Shown piece after piece: positions 11,591 through 25,909 of a stretch of 64,000 bases of DNA (within the stretch, counting starts at the first letter, position 1; every line of letters starts with the position of its first letter). Source of the stretch: Alisma plantago-aquatica (Eukaryota > Streptophyta > Magnoliopsida > Alismatales > Alismataceae); NCBI GenBank assembly GCA_963693085.1, contig OY856410.1, positions 1,392,902,863 to 1,392,966,862 on the forward strand. The letters are read 5' to 3'. Below the pieces are notes generated by a model. It made no database searches, had not been told where the DNA came from, and worked only from the letters and a program-made list of their open reading frames with translations. The position numbers and the translations under genes were made by a program.

Positions 11591-14500
11591 ATAGCAAAGG
11601 CAAGTGGACTCGACCGTCCGTCCCCATAATGGTGCATAGTTTCACACAAACAATATATAAGGAAAACATAACAACAAACTAAAGATATAACAAGATATTA
11701 AACATGGATGAAAGAGTTTGGTACCCATTTCTATAAATACCATTGGTGATTCAATTCAGAGTTTATAAGACTATATAAAAGTTCATTGGATAGAAATATT
11801 ATAATAAACAAGAAGTAGAAATAAGGCAAGAACACTTAACGACATTCTTTCATACAAAGCATGTTTTAGGTTTCTTTATCTATTATATCAATAGACATTT
11901 TGACCATTTCCCAAGGAAGAGTCTGTGAGGGACATTTAAGCAAAATAAAAATATGTACTTTATCTCATTGTGAGGGATTTCAAGACTAACATGTCATGAG
12001 TTAACCCTATTCATATGGGACCTCAAGGTCATCGTCAAGAGGTAACCCCTTTTTCAACATACCTTGTGCCATTAGCCCAAAACTTTATGAAGATACAAAA
12101 GGATATATAATGGATTATCTAAATTATGTTCAAGGATTGTCAACATAGTATAATCAAACATGAAAGAAGTAATCATAGGAACAAGAACTCAATCAAGTAA
12201 TTAACTAACCAAGCATTCATATGAGGATACATACAAACAAGCCAATGTCATAGTAGGGTGAAGAGATTAAGAATAACTTATGAGTAGAGAGAGAGTTATG
12301 ATTCTTGAGTAAGATTTCTAGAGAGGATCATACACAACATGAACCTCAGATGTAAGAAGGCATAGCATAAGGTTTTAGATTAGTAGGGTCTTTATAGGTT
12401 AAACATCATATAAGTCATTTGTATGTCCCCTTAGACCTAGGTTTTGATTAGATTAAACAAAGTTTCAAATGTTTCAAACATGCATGTATTGTTGCAACAT
12501 AGCACAAGTATCAACATTGAGCCCTAGGTCTAGGTGAACCATTCACATTATGAGAAGAAAAAAATTAAAGATAAAATTGGATTTATCAATTGAGGGAACT
12601 TGAGATTTAAACCAAGATTTACTCATACGAGATCGCAATTAGTCATATAAGATCAATTTCATGCAATAGGGGCATATTTCCAAGTTGTATGAGCATTAAG
12701 TAGATCAAGTTAGGATGTAGAGCTATATTATGGTAAATCTTTAGATTCAAAGTCTTAAGATACATGTGCAACATTAGGGCATGTTCTAGAATCCAAACAA
12801 GTAACGTATGCATCTAGACCACACTAGGTGTTACATGTAGTCAATAGGACACATGAGTGTGTTACTTGGAATTTTAGTGTCACAAGACATTGTTGAGACT
12901 AATTTGAAGGTTAGCATAGAGATTTTAACATTTAGGATCATATTTCTATAAAGATTTAAAGATCTAATCATTTGAGTACTCAAATCTTATACTTCTGGAT
13001 TATAAGGGTTACATCATGGCAAAAGGTGTAGGATCTTAATAAATCATGTTACAAAACAACAAATAGGTTACTTATTTAAAAGTGGGATAATAATGTCATG
13101 ATTAAATAATCAAAGTCCAAATCTTGATTTGGTATCATCATGCATTAGTATAAAAGAGCTACTTTTAGGTCAAGATAGACATTTAGAACACATACATAGG
13201 ATCCAAGGCATTATACAAGTTCCAAATTAAGAAAAGTTACTGATATAAGTTGTGTTACACAAGGGAAGTCATGGATGACCATTAAAGTGGACATCTTTAT
13301 ATCAAAAGAATCATAATAGCATCCATTTTAGGGAAACAGGAGAACTAAAAGTATATTTGGATTGGGATACTAATTTCGATGAATATATCTCATCGAGTGG
13401 ATAAAAAATCAGATATTATATGCCTAATTTGGCCAAAGGATGTGCAAGATATAATTTTCAAAAAAAATTGAAACAAATTTTTATATTGTAGGAGATAGGA
13501 AAGCATTACATTTTTTAATGATCTCGAGCTATGGATTTGGGACCCCACAGTGGCCACCACCGTGATTGGTCCCACCCTTGGGTGGACTCCCAAACCACCA
13601 AGACCAATCCTAGAAGCATTGCACATGTGAGCCAACTACGACCAGTTGACGCCATGAGCCGCTTCCCGAACGATATCCGACAATGTGTGGAAGTCATCGA
13701 TCGCTTCCCACAATTCCCACTTAAGGGGATGCATGCATGAGTAGAATCCTTCCATGGTGGTGTTAGGTTGCTAGAGGGGGTAGGCTTTCAAGCTTTAGAT
13801 CACAAGGAGCGCTACCAAGGTGTCGTTTAGCTTGTCATGTCCTACCACAGTTGTTGGTGATCACAATCCATGATGAGGAGAAGCAGGGGTTGAATGCCCA
13901 AAATTGAATGTGGTGGAAGCCTCTACAGGGACAAGCAATAACAAGAAGAACAAGGGGGATCTAGGGTCTGTGAAATGGGAAGAAAAGAGTGTTATTAGTT
14001 AGGGAAGGAATTTTGGTAGGTGGAGGGCAGATTATTTGGTATTAAAGTAGAGGAAAAAGGGGTAGTAGGTCGAGCCCAACGCCATAGTTGGTGGCAATTG
14101 TATGGAGGTAGAAGAAATAAGTGTGCCAGAGGATGGGATTTAGATCCGAGGTTGAGGGATTTGAAGGCTCGAGATTGTCTATTCTTAGATCCATGATTTT
14201 GATTGGTTGATAAGGGGGGCATGGATCACATCCACAAGAGAGGGAGGCTTATAGGGTCGCACTCGCACCCACAAATTGTGCCCAGTTTGGATGAAAACGA
14301 ATTCAAAGGACTATAAATAAGGTTACAATAAGGAAAAATTCTAATGGGCATATCTCTCTCATACTAGCTTGGAATTTAGGAAACTTTAATGCTTTGAAAA
14401 TGTTGGAGTGTCCTCTACACAATGAGTACAAGATCATGGTGGAGTGAGACACATAGATGAGATCAAAAGGGGATGAGAGATTATGAGGTGTAAACATAGG

Positions 14501-16796
14501 TGCAAACTTGGTTTCATATCAAATTCACTGTCACTACTTGTTATGTGTACTCAAGATAAGCCCAAAAAGCATTAAAACAAATCAAATCATGAAGTTGAGG
14601 GCTAGTGTGACAAAATTAATGAAAAGGTGAATAGAAACACACATATGGAGAGAGAGAGAAAAGTCTAGATTATCTCATATTCATTCTTTTTTTTACCCTA
14701 GTTGGCTATTTTGTAGAAATTTTATGGCCCACGACTAGCATTAGGACCTGAGAGGAGAACCAGATTCTTACTAAAGAGATGAATATCAAACATCTACATG
14801 ACAAATATCATATAAGTATTCCATTAGGAGTGATACAGTAAAACCCAAGTATGAGATTGTATCACAAAAAATGTATTACTAGAAACAAGACAATCTAACC
14901 ATTACAAAAATCATTTAATATATCTCATCACCCATAAAGGTGAATTGTAACTATAACTAAACTCTTGATAACAAGCTATAGAGGGAAACATATCCAGCCC
15001 AATATATTATCAAGCTCTAGCTACTCTTTTACAAGATGTAGGTCCAAGTAAACTACACCAACACCCTTTTCACCTAAGGCGTTGGGAATGACCCAAAAAA
15101 AAGACAATGGAATTTTACCAATGGAAAACGGGTATGTGTGTATAATAAAGATTGGACAATATATGGATAAAGAACATACAAGTTAAGTAAAAAGGTTCCC
15201 AACAAAGATGGAGATAACATATATGAACGGAATTCAAGAGAATTACAATATTAAGATGAATTATAATGAGCAAGTCATACATATCAATTCTTCCTTAAAT
15301 CACAATATAGAAATAGAAATATAAAATAATTGATTCAATTAAATTGTGTGCATATGTACATTATAAAGACTAGAATAAAGGAACCACAAGGTTTATGTCA
15401 TCACCACCATAGTATGGAGGAGAGTAATTTCATTGTCACATTGTTACTCATGAACATGAAACATCATCTAATTCCCATGTAGACGAGATGCACAAGTTAG
15501 GGATTTACCACCTAGAGTGTGATTGTTTTCATAATACTAGTTATTAAAATTAAGCAACATATTAATTTACAAGAAAGCATTAGTTTAGTCAAATGATAGT
15601 AAACAATACAAAAAAAGGTTTTTATCATAAAATCAAACAACTTAGTGCAAAAATGCAAATAGTGTGTAAACTTATTAGATACAAACTAAGTGCATCAAAT
15701 TAGAGCTCGATTTGCACATCTATAAAAAGTAAGAGAGGATTAATAGTTTATGAAAAAGATTATTCTCAATCAAGATCAACTAGATAAGACATAGTTACTT
15801 CCAAGAGATTAGGTCAAAGTGGTATATAATGTAAGGAATTTTCCAATTAATATGCATCAAAAAGAAATGCAAATGTAATGAAATGTGTATCATCGACCAA
15901 AATCAACATAGTATCCACATAGAGTATCCATCACCTATTATTTTATTAAATATACAAACCGATATCTCAACCTCAAAAATATCGACTATATATTATAATT
16001 GAATTAGGTTATAAAGACTAGACAAGTTCATATATATTATTTTTCTATTTCTAAAACATATTTGTTTATACTTTTTTTATTTATACATTACTTACTTTGA
16101 AGTATTACATGATTTACTAAAATAAAAAATTGGCAATTACTGATATACCCCCACATCGTGCATCAAATATTAATGTGTTACAAGGCATGTCATTTCTTTG
16201 TCTGTGATCAAAGGTCATGAGATTAAAATAAAGCAACGGGTGAAAAGATAGAAAATCCAATGATGATATGACAAGAATCAAAACATATTAAGGGGGAACC
16301 AATAAATGAAACCATTGTCCTAACTTCTGGGCATATTATAAAACAAAGAAGCTAAATGCATCATGTATTGATATCAAACCAAAACCCAAACTTGATATCT
16401 ACTATAAAATAACACTGAGGGGCATCCCTCTTCTCTGAGATCTCTTGATCTCCAAAAGTCCAGACATAGACTATGAGATGAGTAAGAGATGAGCTTGTAG
16501 CCTCCACCATGGCATAGTTGGAGAGATAGATTAGGGACTCCACATGGAAAAACTTAGCCCAAAGTAACACGTGTAAAATACTCGTGAGACCCAAACAAAG
16601 ACAGAAATGATGAATCTGGGTCAAACCAAGACAAAATACAAAATGAAAAACACAAACCACATAACTTAAGGAAATAATCACTATGAAGCAAGTAAAAAGA
16701 GGGAAATAGAGGCATACTATAAAATTATAAATTTGGAAATGTAAGCAGCCTCATGATGATCAAACAAATTATTTTAGGGGTTCGATAGGCTATGTA

Positions 16797-16816
16797 AGAG
16801 AGAGAGAGAGAGAGAG
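16797..16816. repeat. (AG)n microsatellite
   Basis: About ten AG repeats. On the minus strand it reads as a CT-rich run downstream of the TATA-like box at 16,939-16,946, the layout of a plant 5' leader. Confidence 0.8.
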
Positions 16817-16938
16817 GCGTACAGAGAGACCCAAAGTAGTATAGGGAGGCAACAATATTTGGGAGGAGGTGTCCATAATTGAAAGAGGTGAAACCAACAC
16901 TACAAAATGACATTTGAAGTCTAAAGTTATAAGGCTTG

Positions 16939-16946
16939 TATATATA
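16939..16946 (-). promoter_or_regulatory. TATA-like box, minus strand
   Basis: Minus strand reads CCTATATATACAAGCC, followed about 110-140 bases downstream by a CT-rich leader-like run. It resembles an LTR U3/R boundary or a plant promoter, but no coding frame follows. Weak evidence. Confidence 0.3.
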
Positions 16947-18888
16947 GGTTTGGAGGCCAGGATTGGTGAGAATCCAGGTCAAAGAGGGACATATATGGGA
17001 GAAGGAAACAATGATTCGACTGGGAAGTTATGGAGAGGAATGCCAATTGAGTTTGGGTTTAAAAGACTTTGTGTGGTGAGAGGAATGTTAAGAGGAGAAA
17101 GATGGTGGGTGAGGAGGAGAGGAGAGGAAAATCAAGGAGGATAAAATATTTGGGGAATGTAGATTCTCAAAAGAACCAAGTTTCAAGGAGGAAGGATTGC
17201 CCATCATCAGAAAATCTTGATAAAGATTCCCAGTCAAATAGGGAATAGCCCATTGAGAGAGAGAGTAGAGTGACACACGCACATAGTTGTAAAGTCATGA
17301 AATAATTGATTAAAAAAGTTTGATTCAGTGTTGGATTTAATATTTTGATATTATCAACTTTATCAAACTATGCTAGAAAATATTATTCTGTTAGGTAAAA
17401 TCTAGGTATCCCCAATTATTCATACATGTAGATCATTTTTAAGTTATATTTACCTTTTAGAACTTCCCTCTATAAGTTACAATGAAACTATGGTACAACT
17501 CCATAATATAAATATATATATTTATGTATCACCATTCATTATCAAAATTTAGTTATTAGAGTCATATTATCATCTTATAAATATGAATAGAGTTATATAT
17601 TGTAATCTTCCCAAAATATTGAGTTCTACTTGATAAGTCATTAGGTCAAATAGTGGCACTGTTCACTTAGGTGATGGCACATTAATCATCCCAACTTATA
17701 AATAACTCGTTGTTACTATTTTATGAATTCTAAGAACCTTTTAGACAACATTAATTAAGTAATCATGTTTATTCCCATAAATTAATTCTTACTCTTATTT
17801 ATATTATTATGTGCATATTAATGAACAATGTGGCATGCATACATATTTTATGATCTCAACTTACATACTAAATCAAATTTAGGTTAATAGGCCTATGTAG
17901 CTAATGTATAAAGTCATGTTAAGGCATTTTAACATCTAAGATGATTGTCATATCATATATGGTACCAACAATGTATTTGTTAGGACTAGTCCTATATAAG
18001 ATAGAGTTAGCTCTGAACCATCACTACTCATCATGTGTACAACGTCAATGTTTCCAATGCCTATTATTAGGTATTATAGATTTGTATTATCATCACTTAA
18101 GGGATTTATTGAAGGAAATGTCAAGTTATAGGTTACGACGGTTAGGCTTTTCATTTGAGCTAATCATTATATATGTCTTACAACTTGATTAGGGAACACT
18201 TAGGTGTATACAAGCACATCTTAGATATTTTCTGGCCATTTCTAAATGACTAAGCATACCAGAATTTTTTCTATGGAATTAGGATGTTAAGAGTAAGGAT
18301 AGCATATTTCATTATGTTACAAGACTCCATCCCTTAAAGAGTATTTCTTACTTGAATTTGAAATAACCATAGTCTAACATGTACTACCCTCCACCCCTTA
18401 CAAGTATGTTCCAAATTCATAGTCTAAAGAGGTGCCATGGTATCCTATTGTCATATAATTATTTATTACCCAAATCCTCACTCTTTATGACTAGAAAGTC
18501 AGTGACAAGAGGACCCAGTGCTCATCCCTTGAATGGATCAAACTAAAAAATGTATATCAATAAAATTAAAAAAACATCATTCTTTATCTCGTGAATGACA
18601 TTAGGCAAGAAAATAGGAGATACATATTCAAAACAAAACTAGATATTACCCATAGATAGAGATATACACCCTTTAGTTTTACATAAACCCCATACACTAA
18701 TATTTGGTGTTATAATTTCAGAGTTCTTAGTATATATCATAGCACAAATGAAGCACGATCTTGTTATTTTTCATTGTATAAATCTGACTTAAAATCAAAA
18801 AATTGGTACATTATAGCACAACTATGATGAGTATGCTATGCAAAACATAAAATTATAGGTTTAAGAAACATATTATCTTGGATAAACC

Positions 18889-21800
18889 TGTAAGACCCCT
18901 GACCTTGCTTAAAGTTTTGAACATTCTTAACTAGCATAATTGAGTGCTTTAAACCATAATATAACCTTGTGATATGTTTTGGTTTCATGTGAAAAGCTGA
19001 AGTTTCAAATTTGGTCCAATTCGGACACTGATTGTGCAAGTTATGCAATTTTATGCACATTTTGGACTTTTATGTAATTTGCCCAAATATGAGGTTTTCC
19101 TTGAAATTTGTCACACTCATAATGTTCCTTAGATGTTTTCTTATCATTCTTGATCTTTTTGAGCCATGTAGAGCTTAATTGAACCTTGGTTTGGAGGTGT
19201 TTCTTTCAAGGGTATTTTAGGGTTCACCCCTTTATGGATGAGCTACCTTTAGGATCTATCAACCAATGAGGTGGTTTCTTTGATTGGAGGCCGATGGTGG
19301 GCCTGGATAGCCAAAAACAGATGGCCTAGAAGGTCTCCACAACTGGTGGACCTACTCTTGTATGGTTGTGGAAGCTCTTAGCCATGGACACATGAAGAGC
19401 TACTAGGACACGTCAAGCTTTTCTCTTTCCTTATCCATAAGCCTTATATACCTATCCTTTATCTCAAAAAAGAAGCATTTAGACTATTATATCTTCCCTC
19501 CTTTCCATAGATTTTTCTTTCCCTTCTGGGTGGAAAACAAGAGTGCATAAGATAGAAAAGATGGTCGGCCTTCTTGGTTAAGCATCTAGGGTTTCATTTG
19601 CTCTCTTCTAGGGTTTATAGAGCTACCCTTGCTATATCTGACCTAAACTAGTAAGTATCTCCTTCTATCCTTCGTTTTTTTTGTTCCTCTTCTTCCTACC
19701 TTCTTCTTAGATGGAACCATGATGTTCCATGGTAAAGTTTGCTCTAAAGCTCAAGAACTTATTATTCTTGCTCCCTTCACCTAGGGTTTACTCCCTTTCT
19801 TGGAAGAGAAGCTTACTTGGCCAAATTCAGACATAAAGATAGGGTTCTTCACCTTATTTTCTTGATATTTATTGCCACTTGGACTCTGTAATTCTTCTTG
19901 GAGGCGAGTTTTATAACCCCCTTTACTTTTGTTTCTTACTACAAATTTGCTTACTCGTGTTCTTGCTCTAAATCAAAGATCTATGCATATAAAAGCTATT
20001 CTTGCCTAGGGTTTCAAATTTTATGGTGTTCCTTGTTTAGTTTCTAGTTCTATATGAACCTAAAATCATATTCACTACCTTCCTGAGGTGGAGGAATACT
20101 TATATCAGATTCACACAACAACCTATGGTGCTAAGTACCTATCAAACGATGGCTTATACTTAGTGTTTTTAGGCTGGTTTTCAACGTTACACATGAACCG
20201 ATGAATGACCTTATATTAGAATCAATGGATATGCCTTTGTGAAAACTAATGGTGATGAACAATAGTATCAACCAATTTTCACACATTAGGTCAGTTCTAG
20301 ACTCTTTTAGAAGCACAATGATTGATGGTTTAGTGCCCTAAAGATGACATGATCCAATGGCAATTTTTAGCTTAACATATGATGGTGCTCAATGATGGTA
20401 GTATTGACCCCATCAACTGATAGTGACATGATGTGTCAAAATTGATGGTGGTTCATGTTACCACAGTATATGTGTTTAACCTAAAACATCAACAAAAAAA
20501 ATGTAGATGTTGCTTCAATTAAATTCTAAACCAATGGTTTTTTTTGGTTATATGATCCAAGGGTTAAACTTACATATTAATTAATAGTTTTGAAATGTTA
20601 AACCCGGTACAATGGTTGTGATTGGATGCTTCAACATCTGGTGGTTTAGAATGAAGTCTATAGTATAATGTGTTTATTCTAATAATGTGAATTCAATGGA
20701 TCAATGCCTTAAATTGTAGTCTTACCTTTTCCCTCATATAAATATGTTTGATAAATCACCATAATAAGTGGGTGTGTAAATTTAATGTGATAAGGCTTGT
20801 TACACATAACCCTAAGGTAACTAAGTGATGGTGATAGATTGTAATCATGCCTCTTGAATGATTAATATGATAATTGAATGATCTCTTATTGTTGTTGAAA
20901 CCCTAATATGCTATAATCTGATAGTTACACCTTAATCTATGCATAGATCCATACTTGATGTTAGTATGGGATTTGATGGTGATGCTTAACCTTATGCATC
21001 CATGATCCAATGAAGACACCATGAGTTAGGGTTTGTGTATGAGTGTTTAATTGAAGCTTCAATGTAACCTATCTTGCTAAACCTAACCCTAATGCAAATA
21101 AATGATGGTGGTTAATCATGCTACCCTTCCTTGAATGGTTAATATAATGATGGAATATTCTTCCTAATGTTGTTGTAACCCTAATGTGTTAGTTAGTGGT
21201 TATCATAGATTGTGATTGATGCTTTCTTATGCTAAACATGTGCACTATAAGTGTGATTATAGACAATCATACCTAGCTTCCTTATATGTTGATATAATAA
21301 AGGAATGATATTAAGTGCTAAGATAACCCAGCAATGTTATCCTGTGAGCAGTTGTTAGTTCTTTAATGCAATACCATGTTGAGTTTGTTTATTATATGGT
21401 GATGTTTGTTGAGCCTTGTTATAAGTAATAAAAAGATAATTATGAACTTTTAGGAAATGATAAGATGGTCTTAATGATCTTTGGAAATGGTTGAGCCCTA
21501 AATGAGGTGTAATCCTCTTATGTTGACAAGGGTTATTACCCTATGATATTGTGATAAGGATTTATATCATGTGATAGTATGATGACAAGTGTAATATCAT
21601 GAATACAATGAATAGTACCATGTGATGATGACATGAGAAACAATAAGTTTCATACATTTAATATCTTATGGAGTTGTTATATATCAATGCCTGCTAGAAA
21701 TGAATTACGGTTTGTATGTCCACTTGTTTGATGCAGCCTTAATTCATCCAATTGGCAATAATTAATCAAGTGAAACTCTAATCATGTAGTTGCCCTGCTC

Positions 21801-23406
21801 CATAGATCAATTCCAGTTCCATAACTTGTTGGATGGGGAAACGAGTAATTCCCGCAGGAAACTCAGAGTGCATATTGTTGAATATGAGGGGGCACAAATC
21901 AAGTACCTCCTTGTTTCCACAATTGTAGGTTGTGGAGGATGGTTGCAGTCATGCCTAAAATATTGTGATATTGTGATGTGTGAAAGGAAGCAATATAACT
22001 GCATGATGCCTCTCATAGAACATACATGTGTGAGATATTCTCTAGCATCGTGACCTGTACCAAGGTGGGCTAGTTACAGGTCTATATGTCACCATTTTGC
22101 AGGTTTGACTATATGTCACTCTGTTGTCTTTCGTACTTATTGGGAGTTGTTGGTGAGATCATGGAGTATGACTCTTCCATAGATCTTGTACGGCATTGAT
22201 TTTGGCTTAGCAGTGGCCAGTTGGATTTGGGTGGTACGACTCAAACCCTCAGGGCATCAATAAAATATGTAATACAACAGTGTAGTATATCTATTTAGGG
22301 TTATACACAACGCTTCACATGGGATGATAATCCTTGTTTGTTCTCTTTACATAGAGATGATATTTAATGCATTAAAAGATAGTATATATTCTTATGATGT
22401 GGATGTGTTCATGTTATAGATGTGTACATAGAGTATCCATGTTTAAGTTGATAGATATACTACCACTGTTGGCTATGATTATGACATTAGTTATCACATG
22501 TTGAGAGATATGCTTATATTGCTAGCTATAAATTTGTAATTATGGATCCCTATATTGCTAATCATTCTTATGTCGATAGATTTGCTAATGGTGTTATCTC
22601 TACTTATGATGTAGATCTGCTCAACCTGTTAGACATGCTAAAGATGTTAGCTATACTTATGCTTCTAGACTTATTCATGATGATAGAGATGATATGCTAT
22701 AAGATTTGCTTATGATGTTAGCTATGCACATGCTACTGAAATGCTTATACTGTTAACAAGGTATATGATGACAGTCGGGATAATGATGATTATTGTTATA
22801 TGATCCTTTATGTATTTTGTTAATCATCGCTACTTCTAAGCCTATCTGCTATACTTGTGTAATCTGCTTAAACTGTTTACTTACTTAACTTGTTGTAATC
22901 AATAAGCGGTGTTGAGAGTTATATCTCTCGTTGAGACATGGGTCTCACCCTATTTGTCACCACATAATTTTAGGTGATCGGCAGTACCAGTAGCAGACTT
23001 GTGTTAGTGAGGAGGATCTGAGGTGATGGACCTTAGAGAAGGTTATTAGATGTCTAGTGTGTCTTAGATTCATCCTTGTACTCTCAAGTCCAAGTGGGAA
23101 AGTTTTTATATGATGTTTTAATTGAACCAAGCTTTTGTTAGCATGTTGATGCTTATTTATGTGGCATATATGGATATGTTTTCATGTGTATATATATGTT
23201 GTGGTTGAGGCCACAAAGTAATTGGTATAAGATTCTTGGCATAGTATGAATACAAGCAAGATATTGGGCTTGAATGCAAATGTTATGAGCATGTGAGTGA
23301 TGTTGAAATCGGTTTTAATTAGCCCCTTTTTCTTCTATGTGATTAATTAGTGATCAATTGTGTTTTATCTCTTGAGTAACCTCATTTAGTTTGATAGGTT
23401 GTCACA
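18889..23406 (+). mobile_element. Gypsy 5' LTR, 4.5 kb
   Basis: Starts TGTAAGACCCCTGACC and ends GTCACA just before a primer-binding site. It aligns along its length with 25,910-29,055 (anchors 18,889/25,910, 19,440/26,463, 20,745/27,365, 21,660/28,315, 22,330/28,950). In the first 80 aligned bases I count six mismatches, so the insertion is old. A TATA-like motif (CCTTATATACCTATCC) near 19,441 is conserved in both LTRs (26,464) and probably marks the U3/R promoter. Small frames inside, such as 21,790-22,053, have no recognisable domain and are not conserved as frames in the other LTR. Confidence 0.85.
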
Positions 23407-23408
23407 AG

Positions 23409-23421
23409 TTGATATCAGATC
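23409..23421 (+). promoter_or_regulatory. Primer-binding site (initiator Met tRNA type)
   Basis: TTGATATCAGATC, two mutations from the standard TTGGTATCAGAGC, two bases after the 5' LTR end. It shows where minus-strand synthesis was primed. Confidence 0.75.
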
Positions 23422-25873
23422 TCTATATTCTCTGAGTCTGCAGGGACACTAGGACTTAGGAACTAGGATGATGTCTAAGTTAGGAATATGACATGTGAAT
23501 ATGATGCATACCACCTAATCTCAGTACTTGGATGCCCTGTCCATGTATTCAATTATTGAAGAAAATGTAAGTATGAAACTATTAGATGGTTATCTTTTTT
23601 ATTACTATGATCAATTAGTCATTTTGAAAAAATCTAAAGAGCATAACAAGTCAAAAATCATGGTGCTAATACCTCAATATTACTCTAAAGAAGATGAAAA
23701 TTTCATTGTAACTTATCAAAACATGAATGTTTGGTAATTAAAAGAAAGAGATATGACACCATGAAACCTGAATCTAAATGCAAATAATATAATGAGGAGT
23801 TCTTGAAGACATAATTTGAGATGATTATGAAGTGAAAGAGAGATAAATCTGTGCTAATAAAGTGATTTAAGGTATAAAATCCACATAAGTTGGAGAGGAC
23901 TTTTATGATAGGTATGGTATGAGAAGATGAATAAGAACAATGATAGATGAATAAAGTGGAACCTGAGTTAATCTTAGACCAACCTATGCATGTAAGAAAG
24001 TACTAAAGTAAAATGTTCATGACATATGAAAGAAATTAAGGGAGATCATCCATATTCAATGAAGAAAATGTGAAATATGATGATCTACCTCTTGATAAGT
24101 GGTTAAAAACATGATAAAATAAGAGAACACACACAAATATGATAATCAGTTAACAAGGAAGGAGAAATTAGATACGTTGATCTTGAGAATTCCTATGTTG
24201 ATGGCAAGGAATCCAAGCTGAAAAAGGTAAAATGATACATAAGAAGCAATAATCGCTTGATGAAGATAGAATCAGTAACCCATGCTAGTGAACCCTGGAC
24301 AGTGTTGTTGTGTTATGGGAAGTGTGTTTCCCTTTATGTTCTTCCCTTCTAGGGCACAACTTTCAAGTGGATTTTATGCCACTTAGTATGTGTGGATTCA
24401 TTGTAATCATGGGGGTGTATATCTTGTCATAGTATGTGGTTGCTTGGACTATGGTTCCAAGATCTTGATGTTCATGTTGAGTATGCTTTTTTTAGTCTTC
24501 CAAGAGATGGAAATACTCCTCTTATACGTTTGAGTTAGTCATGTTGGTAGAGAATTGGATGAGATAAGGATGTGAATTCCTTATAGCACATGTAGTGGAT
24601 ACCAAGGTGATGAATCCTTGTATCTAGGATGTACATGTGGTACCTAAGTTTGAAGTTGTGTATCATATGATATTAATAGTGTTCCTCACCCTTAGAGAGA
24701 GAGAGAGAGAGAGAGTTTATATTAATCCTCCAAGTGTTGTTAGAAAGAAGGAGTGTGATTCCTTGATGTTGTATATGGGTTGTTGACAATTGGGCAAGAC
24801 CACTACCCAGGGATAAGATAGTTTGATGATCAGTCAACATGTGTTACAGAGTCCTCTCAGATAGACTTGAGGTTGGGATATTAGTGGATAAGAATCAGAT
24901 TGGATGACATAAGTTGCATGGTCATGGTAAGTTTAGGGTTATGTCATTTAGACTAACCAATGCATCAACAAGATTTATGGACTTAAGGAACAGAGTGATC
25001 AGATTATACCCTTATGAGTTGTGGCAAGTTTCAAATGATAAACATCTCAATTTAGTTTAAAGATGGTCAACAATATGGTCAGTATCTTTGTTAAGCCTTA
25101 GGGTTGTTGGAAACAATAATGAGAGTGTGCTAAGATCTGCAAGAATGAGTTTGAGGATTAGGTAAAGTATCCTCTTAGAGTTATGACACATCTGCTAAGT
25201 GTATTGTGTAAATCCTAGTAAGATGAAGATAGTGTCATTGTTTTACCCCTAACAAGGTCCACCAAGAAGTCCTATTTGTTAGCAGTTGCAGACATTATAT
25301 GATCTTTCAAATAGACAGATGGCCAGTCCATCATTGAGATGATTGGTGAATTTTCTAAGAACATATGCATTATAGTTCTAGATAGTTAGGGGATGTCCAC
25401 CTGATTGATTGAGTTTTTAACTATGACGACCATTATAATAACATAGATATGACACCTTGTTAAGTTACATATGATAAGAGATTCATGATGTTTCATCATT
25501 GGTAAAAGCAAGCAAGTATGGCTTCTGAGTAATGTGTTAATAAATAGATAGGACAGTTCAAGATGACATCTAGAATTCCAAGTTGGAAAGTTACTACTAG
25601 AGTTGTACAGGTGGCACAACAGCCTTCTATGTTCTAAGGTTGAGGGAGTGTCACCCTGATACACGATAAGAGATACAAGCAATGGAAGTGGAGTTGCATG
25701 AGAATTTTTCTTATGTGGGGGTTTCTATGTTGAACCAAGATGAAACATGTAGAAGTTGAGGGAGAAGAACATGACTTTTATGAGGGTTATGTGAAATCAC
25801 CATTAGATGGAATTAACCATGTGAAGGTTTGTGGATGAGGTTCATTAGAAGTACACATCTTTTCTTGCCCTAG
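23422..25873 (+). pseudogene. Gypsy internal region, shortened and decayed
   Basis: Only 2.5 kb remains where an intact gypsy element has 4-6 kb. I can place the reverse transcriptase: SQIDLRLGY at 24,854, then LDDISCMVM, and SFRLTNASTRFMDL at 24,943-24,986, which match the conserved RT motifs preceding the catalytic Asp pair; the pair itself is not visible. The last 300 bases before the polypurine tract (25,560-25,860) fit a decayed integrase C-terminus or chromodomain tail (WKVTTRVVQVAQQ-like and V-S-M-L segments), at low confidence. A (GA)n run lies at about 24,691-24,715. Gag, protease and most of integrase are not recognisable. Confidence 0.65.
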
Positions 25874-25901
25874 ATTTCGGGGACAAAATTCCTATTAGGG
25901 G
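25874..25901 (+). promoter_or_regulatory. Gypsy polypurine tract region
   Basis: ATTTCGGGGACAAAATT followed by CCTATTAGGGG, matching the well-known ATTTCGGGGACGAAATT...AAGGGGGG signal before the 3' LTR of plant chromovirus-type gypsy elements. Confidence 0.85.
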
Positions 25902-25909
25902 TTTATGGT

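Larger units (their letters stand above)
11591..18888. other. Unassigned AT-rich DNA, no gene
   Basis: 7.3 kb with only short chance frames. Sub-blocks: 13,520-14,280 is GC-richer with repeated runs such as CCCACCCTTGGGTGG and may be an LTR or leader remnant; 16,797-16,816 is an (AG)n run; 16,880-17,280 is purine-rich on the plus strand with a TATA-like box on the minus strand. I cannot name a family for any of it. Confidence 0.4.

Noticed and set aside
21790..22053. 87-codon frame in the gypsy 5' LTR
   Set aside because: The matching segment in the 3' LTR (about 28,430-28,680) is not open, and no domain is seen.
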